Source: Bacteroidota bacterium (GTDB lineage Bacteria; Bacteroidota; Bacteroidia; Cytophagales; Hymenobacteraceae). Taken from it: a stretch of 5,471 nucleotides of DNA. The position numbers and the translations under genes were made by a program. The notes beneath the pieces were generated by a model. That model was not told the origin of the DNA. It worked only from the letters and a program-made list of their open reading frames with translations, and ran no database searches. The DNA is taken from assembly GCA_023424725.1 (NCBI GenBank), contig JAFADQ010000406.1, forward strand, positions 1 to 5,471. Reading direction: 5' to 3'. This document shows positions 1 through 5,471 of the stretch, in pieces (position 1 is the stretch's first letter; each line of letters opens with the position of its first letter).

Positions 1-33
1 AAGCTGCAAGGGGCAATATTAAGGCTATTTCAA

Positions 34-64
34 CCTAAATTTCTGCTGAAAAATTGATTTTAGG
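34..64 (-). repeat. Inverted repeat CCTAAA...TTTAGG after tamL, possible weak terminator stem
   Basis: Perfect 6-base arms at 34-39 and 59-64 enclose a 19-base loop about 43 bases past the tamL stop codon. The stem is short, A/T-rich and has a large loop; on the minus strand it is followed by TTGAAATAGCC rather than a T-run. It could be part of a 3' end structure or chance. Confidence 0.25.
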
Positions 65-92
65 CGCTGATGTACTAATAAATGGCCGCTGC

Positions 93-105
93 AGATTGCT
101 AATCT
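93..105 (-). repeat. Small hairpin directly after the tamL stop codon
   Basis: On the minus strand AGATT-AGC-AATCT forms a 5-base stem with a 3-base loop, starting two bases after the TAA of tamL. There is no following T-tract (next bases are GCAGCGGCC), so a canonical rho-independent terminator is not supported. It may stabilise the mRNA 3' end or be chance. Confidence 0.25.
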
Positions 106-106
106 T

Positions 107-2470
107 TTAGAAAGGATAACCAATACCGATGTTCAGCACCATGCTATCGTCGCCGCTGATGCTCCAGTTATCGCCCAAAACATTTACGCTTTTGCCGTCT
201 TTGCCTGGCCGCCTAACAGGTATACCCAAGTCAAGGCGGAGCACGAAAAATTCGACATCAATACGAAGTCCGAAACCTGTTCCGACGGCAAGTTCGTTCA
301 GAATTTTGTTTGGTTTAAACTCTCCACCCGGCCTGTCAATAGCATCTTCTTCTACCAACCAGATATTACCGGCATCTACAAATAAAGCCCCGAAGAAAAA
401 CCCGCTTAATGGAAAACGGTACTCAATATTGGTTTCCAGTTTTATGTCGCCGGTCTGGTCGAAAAAAGAAGTCGGTTCGGGATTTACATACGAGCCCGGA
501 CCGATGCTGCGTGCCCTGAAAGCCCTGATACTGTTTGTTCCGCCTATGCTGAATTGTTTTATGTAGGGCATTGTGGTGGAGTTGCCTACCGGAATTCCGG
601 CTCCGGTAATTAAGCGTGTGGCCAGCATGCTTTTCTTGCTGAAATTTAAGTAATACCTGAAATCGTTTTCTAAGCGCACATATTGCGAGAAGGGCTGGTT
701 TGCGAATTTGGGGTTTTTGGCTATAGTTCTGGGGTTGTCTTCTGTCGGTTTGTCGTCCCCTAATAAAGTTTTTATGGCGTTGATTGAATTACCGGAAAGA
801 TCGAGCGAAATACTGTTGTAAATATTACTGGTTTTCCAGTGCCTCATCTGGTTAGAGTAAATAAGCCTGTAAATAGAACCGAAAATGTATTGCTGCTCGA
901 AGCTGCGGCGCAAAAATGGCTGTAATCTTAAACGTTCTTCAAAGGCCGGGGTAGTTTTCCCAAGTTGCACATACTGGATATTAATCGGCGTTACTTCCCA
1001 GGTTAGCGTTCGCTTTGGCCGCCATGTGTAACCGTAACTAAGGTTGTAGTTATTCATCTGAAAGTACTCTACCCGGTTAAGGAAAGTATAGCCAAGATTA
1101 ATGCGGGTTTTAGGCACAAAATCTGACCTGATAGACCGCACTTTAAACGGAGCCACAAACCTTGGGAAGGTTAGCTCTGTGTTTAAGCCAATTTCATAAG
1201 AATTTAATTTTGCGCCGGACTCTACGCCTGTTCTCGCTCCGCCAATTTGTGTTTCGTAACGGGTTACCAGGTTTACCGTCAGCAATTCCGATCCTTTAAA
1301 AGCGTTTCGGTTCCGGAAAGATGCCATAAGCCCTGGCCCTGCAAAGTTGTTGGTTTTTGTGACTGCCTGGGCCTCCAGCCGAAGCGACTTTTTCATGGCC
1401 TGGGTAAGGTAAATATTGGCGTCGAGCTTATAAGGTTCCAGGGTGTCGGCAATGTAGTTTATGTTGGCGTACGAGAAGGCGCCCATGCCCATTAGCCGGC
1501 TTATGGTTAGCGTGTGATTGCGGTTAGAAAACTCCTGACCTTTCTCCAGAAATACCGAGCGCATAATGTGTTTGCCACGGATGTAATTCTCGTTAGGTAT
1601 GTAATTTACTTCCTGAATTCTGATCGTGTCGATGGCAGGCAGCGTATCGGTTAACGAGTAGTTGGTGAAGATGTAAATATCATCTATAAAATACTTTTTC
1701 AATCCGGCAATTGGCGCGTCTCTTTTTATCTGCATAAAAATATCTACCTGCCGGGTTTCTACGGTGCTGTCGACCCTGAAAATGAGCATGTCAGGAGAGA
1801 AATTATAATATCCCTGATTCTTGAGCCGCTCGTTTAACCTGTCGCGCTCGGCCATCATGGCATTCAGGTTATAATTTTCGCCTACTTTAAGGAAAGAATA
1901 CTGCTGTAGTTTTCTTAAATCATCGAAAATTGGCAAAGAATCGGCCTTCGGATAAACTACTTTCCGGATCTTGTATGGCTGCTGCAGAGTGGTGGTAAAA
2001 TTGATCTCGGCTTTTTTATTTTTAACTTCTGTAGTGCTGCTCACGTGGTTTTCGAAATAACCGCGGTTGTGCATCCGGCTACGCATTACTCCCTGAATAC
2101 TGGTTGTATCTACAGACGATAACAGCACCGGCGGCTGGCCCAGTTTATAAGAAAGCCAGTATTTAAAACCTTTTTCCTTATCTGTGGGACCAAAAAAATT
2201 ATGAATCCATAGCTTAAACGGAATACCCAAAACTTTTGCGTTTGGCTTAGGCCGCACTGTTCCGGCTAATTCAAGTTCCAGTGCAGATTTGTCTTCTAAT
2301 TTTTGGTCAGATTTTACATCTATATTGTAATTCCAGAAAAGTGCGTCGCCCTCGGGCACGTTTTTGGTAGCGCTGCAGGAAGAAAAGAGCAAAGCCAGCA
2401 ATGCAATCCAGAAGCTGCAAAGCCCAAAATTAAGGGCGTGAGACATGAATTTTCGAAATTTTATCCTCAT
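107..2470 (-). CDS. tamL: TamL: lipidated TamA/BamA-family (Omp85) outer-membrane protein
   Basis: Outer-membrane half of the translocation and assembly module, partner of the TamB encoded just upstream. Seen in the 787-residue product: a basic n-region (RIKFRK), a hydrophobic stretch at about 19-30 and a lipobox FSSC with Cys32, then TKNVPEG, a phrase I associate with Bacteroidota TamL. Residues about 42-356 look like an N-terminal segment plus POTRA-like alpha/beta repeats (roughly 112-163, 164-249, 257-356; boundaries approximate). Residues about 360-787 have the alternating, aromatic-rich pattern of a 16-stranded Omp85 barrel. This includes the loop-6 motif IRAF (648-651), FVDAGNIW (697-704), GTGFGLRID (730-738) and a C-terminal beta-signal-like end IGIGYPF. 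The start at 2470 is preferred over Met9 because only it supplies the positive residues of a signal peptide. Length and architecture fit an intact TamL. It could be labelled generically as a BamA/TamA family protein; true BamA is less likely given the lipobox and the tamB neighbour. Confidence 0.93.
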   Translation of the reverse strand: MRIKFRKFMSHALNFGLCSFWIALLALLFSSCSATKNVPEGDALFWNYNIDVKSDQKLEDKSALELELAGTVRPKPNAKVLGIPFKLWIHNFFGPTDKEKGFKYWLSYKLGQPPVLLSSVDTTSIQGVMRSRMHNRGYFENHVSSTTEVKNKKAEINFTTTLQQPYKIRKVVYPKADSLPIFDDLRKLQQYSFLKVGENYNLNAMMAERDRLNERLKNQGYYNFSPDMLIFRVDSTVETRQVDIFMQIKRDAPIAGLKKYFIDDIYIFTNYSLTDTLPAIDTIRIQEVNYIPNENYIRGKHIMRSVFLEKGQEFSNRNHTLTISRLMGMGAFSYANINYIADTLEPYKLDANIYLTQAMKKSLRLEAQAVTKTNNFAGPGLMASFRNRNAFKGSELLTVNLVTRYETQIGGARTGVESGAKLNSYEIGLNTELTFPRFVAPFKVRSIRSDFVPKTRINLGYTFLNRVEYFQMNNYNLSYGYTWRPKRTLTWEVTPINIQYVQLGKTTPAFEERLRLQPFLRRSFEQQYIFGSIYRLIYSNQMRHWKTSNIYNSISLDLSGNSINAIKTLLGDDKPTEDNPRTIAKNPKFANQPFSQYVRLENDFRYYLNFSKKSMLATRLITGAGIPVGNSTTMPYIKQFSIGGTNSIRAFRARSIGPGSYVNPEPTSFFDQTGDIKLETNIEYRFPLSGFFFGALFVDAGNIWLVEEDAIDRPGGEFKPNKILNELAVGTGFGLRIDVEFFVLRLDLGIPVRRPGKDGKSVNVLGDNWSISGDDSMVLNIGIGYPF
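2375..2470 (-). other. Lipoprotein signal peptide and lipid-attachment Cys32 of TamL
   Basis: Residues 1-32 of TamL form an SPII-type signal: basic n-region (R2, K4, R6, K7), hydrophobic core WIALLALLF and FSSC ending in Cys32 (codon at 2375-2377). The lipobox is degenerate at -3 (Phe), which is commonly tolerated in Bacteroidota. The residues after Cys are SATKN, with no acidic cluster like the surface-export signal described for Bacteroidota lipoproteins. This is consistent with an anchor on the periplasmic face, where the POTRA domains must sit. Confidence 0.82.
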
Positions 2471-2489
2471 TATATGCTCTTGTTCCGGG
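2471..2489 (-). promoter_or_regulatory. tamB-tamL intergenic gap with weak or no Shine-Dalgarno
   Basis: Nineteen bases separate the tamB TGA from the tamL ATG; on the coding strand they read CCCGGAACAAGAGCATATA. There is no good GGAGG-like element. AAGAG six bases before the ATG is at best a weak match, and the last bases are A/T-rich, as is usual for Bacteroidota initiation. The gap is too short for a convincing separate promoter, so tamL is probably translated from the tamB transcript. Confidence 0.6.
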
Positions 2490-5471
2490 TCAGGGTTTGG
2501 TGGTTTCCTCTTCGTCGGTTTTGGCCTTCTCCACTTCTTTTTTCAGCTCCTGCCTTTCTTCTTGTTTCCGCTCTTTCTGCCGCTCCGATCTTCTTTCTTT
2601 ACCACGGAAAAGGTCGGAGAAATTATTGTAATCGCGCACATAGATCAGGGCTAAACCGGTTTCCTGAACGTCTACATCTATAAAGCTTTCGTAATTGTTG
2701 CGGCGGAAACCACGCACGCGCAAACGGCCATCGGGCAAAATGGTGTATTCTACAGAAATATCGCCACCGAAATTGCTCATGTTATTTTGCTCGCGGCCGC
2801 GGCCTTCCAAACCAACATCTGTTCCTACCCTTACGGTAACCCTATCATTAAACAATTGCTGCCGCAGAGCTACGTTTAAATCTGTGCGGCCCTCGCCCGT
2901 GCCGGTAGAATAATCCTCGTAAGAATTAACGCCAAACTCAAGCCCCAGCCCGCCGGCATACTGGTCAGAAAGTTTGTTTAACTGGTCTGACATTACCTGA
3001 CCTACGCTGTTTCTGGCAGCAGAACTAAGTCCGCCACCGGAACTGGCCAACGGATCTTCGGCCATAAACCTACCCAACACCAAAAGCGAGAAGACCTGTT
3101 TATTTAATTCCGCCTCATCGGTACGTAAAACTCCTAACCTGTTCTCGACTTGGCCTCTTTGGGCCGACCTTTCTTTGTCAGGTATTTCGATCCCGAAATC
3201 TATTTCTGGCTTCATTAGCTCACCTTCTAAATCAACCAATACCTCTATGTTCATAGGTGTTCTGAATTGATTTAAAGCATCAGGACTTACAAAACCAGTC
3301 ATTAATTCCATAGTACTGGTGCGCAGTTCATAAACGGCTGTTATATCCATTTCGGCCTGCAACGGGTCGCCGTTCCATTGCACATAACTGCCTTCGCGAA
3401 GTTGCATTTCGCGCGTAACAAGGTTATACACAATTAATTCGTACTGGCCTTCTGATATGGTGTAGCGGCCGCTGAGGCGCATATCGCCGCGGGTGTTCAT
3501 GCTGGCAGCCAGGTTTCTGGAATTACCACGAACTTCCAGATTATCGCCGGTTACAGGATCTATCACCACACTTATTGGCGTGGCATCTGTTATGGCCAGG
3601 TTTACATCTACTTCAAATCCGGTTATACCCGAGTTACTATTTTGCGCCTCCAGTTTATTTTGCAGAATAGTAGCCAGCGAATCGTCGGCATCAAAAAACT
3701 CTACTACGCCTTCTCTCTCTGCCGCGCCCGCCGCCGCGCCCGGTATTACCATCGATAAAGCCGAACCATCTAAAACAGCCACTGTGGCATTTACCACCGG
3801 TAAGTTTTCTTTGCCTTTTATAGTAGCGTCAGCATCTATCCAAAGCGTACCGAAATACAGGTCGTTGTCTTTGGCAGTTGAGTTCATGGCCAGGAAACGG
3901 TCGGTGCTTACAGACAGATCAAAAGTGTAATCTGCATAATTTTGGGTGAGGATGTTGCCGTTTACGCGCATGGTATTATTGCTGGCATCGGCTACGGTTA
4001 CTTTAGGGAAATTGATGCCCCGTTCTGTAAACCTGATCTGCTCGTTTGGTAATTTAAACACAGCATTTAGCATGGCGAGGTTAAATTGCGCGGCATTAAA
4101 GTTCAGGTTTCCGAGAATATTTGGGTCGTCTAAACTTCCGGTAATGCGCAGGTTTCCGGTGGCCGATCCGTCCATATCGCGCACCATTCCCATCGTAAAA
4201 CTTTCAAAGGTTTTCAGGTTCAGGTTTCCGATGTCAGCCGTCAGGTTCATCACGCCGGTAGTATCTAGCGCAGCGTACGTTCCGGCTACATTTAGCTGGT
4301 TTCCATTGCCGGTAAGCGCCGCGTTTATGTTGTAGCGGTTCTCGCCGGCGGTGCTTGCTTTCAGCGCGATATCGCCAACCGGATTGCCAAGGTAAGTGAA
4401 GGAAGAAACCGTAAGATCGGAAGTGAAGCCAGGAGCGCCGGACATAATATCCGTTAGCCTGGCCGTGCCGTTTATGGTGCCGCCAATGGTGCTGTCCTGG
4501 CGTTGCACCATTTCCATTACGGTACTGATATGGAAATCGCCGAAGGCAACATTAAGTGGTGAATTAGGGCTTGGCGCGCCTTCGCTATCGAGGGAAATAA
4601 AGCTGCCGTTACGCTCTAACCGCACATTATTTGCATACAGCAGGTCGCCACCAAATTGTATATAATTATCGTCCGGTACAGACCAGGGCTCGCTGTTTAA
4701 AATTAAATGTTTGGGGCTGATGGAAAAGCGGAAATCGTCGCCCTGGCTGCTGATCTTTCCGCCAAGCGCGAAAACCTCGGTGCTGTCGTTATCAGAAATC
4801 CCGATGCGGGTAGAAATGGTGTTATCGCGGGCATTTCCGGTAAGGCCTATATTGTTTACGAGCAGCGTGCTGTCAGAGAGTTCCTGAACCGTGAAATTGT
4901 AGAAAATTTTGTCTCTGTCGCCCTCTAAATTGATGCCCACAGCCTTTAAGTCGTAGCCCATGTAGGTAATGCGCTGTAACGATCCGGCAACATCCAGATC
5001 CTGCGTTTCGCCATTAAATTTTCCGGTAATGGGCTGCCCGGGTACAAGTCGCTCAAGGTCGGGCACAAAGGCTGTGATAAGACCGGTGTTGCGCAATTGC
5101 AGGCTGAAAGAAAAATCATCCAGCGCGAGGTTTGCCGCATAGGGCTGGTCGGGCTGCAGATCGAAATAATTGCTGAAATGTTTGGTTGCCGCAGCAGCGA
5201 AATCTTCTAAATTATTTTGGGCAGTAAACGTTAAATTAGCTACCGACGAAACCAGATTTACATTTGTGCCCGGAGCATTTTGCGCTATCGTTAGCAATAG
5301 CGTATCTACCGGAAAACGTTGCCCGTCTTTGGTAACGATCAGCTCGCTTCCGGTAACCGTTCCTGCGATATTTTTCAGTCCCGATCCTCTTAAATCTGTA
5401 GAGAGCTTGCCTTGTATGCGCACGTCGTCCGGGTACAGATTTAGTGCCTGCAAATTTACGCCCTGCAGGTC
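2490..5471 (-). CDS. tamB: TamB, translocation/assembly module subunit (partial, 5' end outside window)
   Basis: Envelope-spanning subunit of the TAM, thought to bridge inner and outer membranes and dock on TamL/TamA. The frame is open from the window edge (first residues DLQGVNLQALNLYPDD) to TGA at 2490-2492, so 993 codons of the C-terminal part are visible. An apparent TTG start at 5453 is internal. Missing are the N-terminal membrane anchor and probably several hundred residues; from memory, Bacteroidota TamB proteins often exceed 1400 residues. Counting from the Leu codon at 5453, the protein is almost entirely short beta-strand repeats rich in G, N, D and T. It carries AsmA/TamB-like units such as GNLRITGSLDDPNILGNL (433-450) and FTERGINFPKVTV (475-487). 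The conserved C-terminal TamB domain (DUF490) spans about 545-945, with RLSGRYTISEGQYEL (659-673), KQVFSLLVLGRF (785-796) and ETGLALIYVRDYNNF (931-945). A charged tail follows (951-987). It lies 19 bases upstream of tamL, probably in the same operon. Confidence 0.93.
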   Translation of the reverse strand, partial: DLQGVNLQALNLYPDDVRIQGKLSTDLRGSGLKNIAGTVTGSELIVTKDGQRFPVDTLLLTIAQNAPGTNVNLVSSVANLTFTAQNNLEDFAAAATKHFSNYFDLQPDQPYAANLALDDFSFSLQLRNTGLITAFVPDLERLVPGQPITGKFNGETQDLDVAGSLQRITYMGYDLKAVGINLEGDRDKIFYNFTVQELSDSTLLVNNIGLTGNARDNTISTRIGISDNDSTEVFALGGKISSQGDDFRFSISPKHLILNSEPWSVPDDNYIQFGGDLLYANNVRLERNGSFISLDSEGAPSPNSPLNVAFGDFHISTVMEMVQRQDSTIGGTINGTARLTDIMSGAPGFTSDLTVSSFTYLGNPVGDIALKASTAGENRYNINAALTGNGNQLNVAGTYAALDTTGVMNLTADIGNLNLKTFESFTMGMVRDMDGSATGNLRITGSLDDPNILGNLNFNAAQFNLAMLNAVFKLPNEQIRFTERGINFPKVTVADASNNTMRVNGNILTQNYADYTFDLSVSTDRFLAMNSTAKDNDLYFGTLWIDADATIKGKENLPVVNATVAVLDGSALSMVIPGAAAGAAEREGVVEFFDADDSLATILQNKLEAQNSNSGITGFEVDVNLAITDATPISVVIDPVTGDNLEVRGNSRNLAASMNTRGDMRLSGRYTISEGQYELIVYNLVTREMQLREGSYVQWNGDPLQAEMDITAVYELRTSTMELMTGFVSPDALNQFRTPMNIEVLVDLEGELMKPEIDFGIEIPDKERSAQRGQVENRLGVLRTDEAELNKQVFSLLVLGRFMAEDPLASSGGGLSSAARNSVGQVMSDQLNKLSDQYAGGLGLEFGVNSYEDYSTGTGEGRTDLNVALRQQLFNDRVTVRVGTDVGLEGRGREQNNMSNFGGDISVEYTILPDGRLRVRGFRRNNYESFIDVDVQETGLALIYVRDYNNFSDLFRGKERRSERQKERKQEERQELKKEVEKAKTDEEETTKP
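2493..2603 (-). other. Highly charged C-terminal tail of TamB
   Basis: The last 37 residues (951-987 counted from the codon at 5453) follow the end of the conserved TamB domain. They contain 25 charged residues (8 Lys, 5 Arg, 11 Glu, 1 Asp) with scattered Gln and few hydrophobics. The middle (ERQKERKQEERQELKKEVEK) is suited to a solvent-exposed single helix or weak coiled coil; the end is acidic and Thr-rich. No known domain is recognised. Its place at the TamL-facing end makes a periplasmic contact role possible, but that is inference. Confidence 0.75.
2619..3821 (-). other. Conserved C-terminal TamB domain (DUF490) within tamB
   Basis: This part of the TamB product (about residues 545-945 counted from the codon at 5453) carries the family's most recognisable sequence. 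It starts near KENLPVVNATVAVLDGSAL, runs through RLSGRYTISEGQYEL and VQWNGDPLQAEMDITAVYEL, then KQVFSLLVLGRF, and ends with ILPDGRLRVRGF and ETGLALIYVRDYNNF. In the family this end is the part that contacts the POTRA domains of the Omp85 partner. Boundaries are by eye. Confidence 0.85.

Larger units (their letters stand above)
1..106. other. Non-coding stretch downstream of tamL
   Basis: A/T-rich sequence between the tamL stop codon and the window edge. I see no supported coding region, tRNA or mobile element. It contains two weak inverted repeats (34-39/59-64 and 93-97/101-105, arms given) but no stem followed by a T-tract on the minus strand, so transcript termination here is not established. 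It may continue into an intergenic region or a further operon gene outside the window. Confidence 0.5.

Noticed and set aside
129..566. Plus-strand 145-residue reading frame opposite the tamL barrel
   Set aside because: Fully antisense to the strongly conserved barrel end of TamL, with no family resemblance; the same reasoning applies to the frames at 1247-1495, 2695-2913, 3493-3930, 3946-4335, 4396-4665 and 4707-4928.
2445..2654. Plus-strand 69-residue reading frame rich in Leu and Phe, resembling a small membrane protein, antisense across the tamB/tamL junction
   Set aside because: Its hydrophobicity is an artefact: reverse complements of the Lys/Glu codons in the charged TamB tail read as Leu/Phe codons. 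There is no ribosome-binding evidence, and both overlapped frames are real genes.
2303..2683. Plus-strand 126-residue reading frame spanning the gene junction
   Set aside because: It lies antisense to the tamL signal peptide and the TamB C-terminus and has no recognisable domain; its composition mirrors the opposite strand.
4946..5140. Minus-strand 64-residue reading frame inside tamB
   Set aside because: Same strand but out of frame with the well-supported tamB frame; no independent coding evidence.
5283..5302. Inverted repeat CGCTAT...ATAGCG with an 8-base loop
   Set aside because: It lies within tamB codons for LLLTIAQ, is only 6 base pairs, and one such hit is expected by chance in a window of this size.
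5451..5453. TTG as the start codon of tamB
   Set aside because: The frame is open upstream to the window edge (DLQGVN precedes it), and a TamB protein needs an N-terminal membrane anchor that is not present here. The codon is an internal Leu.
5462..5471. CCTGCAGGTC at the window end, resembling a cloning-vector polylinker
   Set aside because: It continues the tamB frame with plausible residues (DLQG), and the match is only about ten bases around a PstI-type site. Natural sequence is the simpler reading.

Overview
The window holds two co-directional minus-strand genes and almost nothing else. Together they form a translocation and assembly module (TAM) locus of the Bacteroidota type. The first transcribed gene, at high coordinates, is tamB; its 5' part lies outside the window. 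The second is tamL, a lipidated TamA-like Omp85 outer-membrane protein, complete at 787 residues. Lineage is inferred from several features: the TamL architecture (lipobox, POTRA domains and barrel in one protein), the phrase TKNVPEG just after the lipid cysteine, the barrel motif SIRAFRARSIGPGSY, and the lack of a clear Shine-Dalgarno sequence. Base composition looks moderate. A Cytophagales-like relative (Hymenobacter/Pontibacter/Adhaeribacter group) is a guess; nothing here fixes the genus.

Layout: 5471-2490 (minus) is the C-terminal 993 codons of TamB, open to the window edge. 2489-2471 is a 19-base gap. 2470-107 (minus) is tamL. 106-1 is A/T-rich sequence downstream of tamL with two weak inverted repeats and no supported gene. 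No RNA gene, mobile element, CRISPR array or promoter is supported. The plus-strand reading frames are shadows of the two genes.

How they work together: in the known TAM model, TamB is an envelope-spanning, mostly beta-stranded protein anchored in the inner membrane. Its C-terminal domain docks on the POTRA domains of the Omp85 partner. The pair is implicated in outer-membrane protein assembly and in phospholipid movement to the outer membrane. The 19-base spacing implies one transcript, so partner stoichiometry would be set together. This is a recognisable system, not a new one. The points worth a second look are the tamB-then-tamL order, the highly charged tail appended to TamB, the Gly-to-Ala change in the Omp85 RGF motif, and a lipobox without an obvious surface-export signal.
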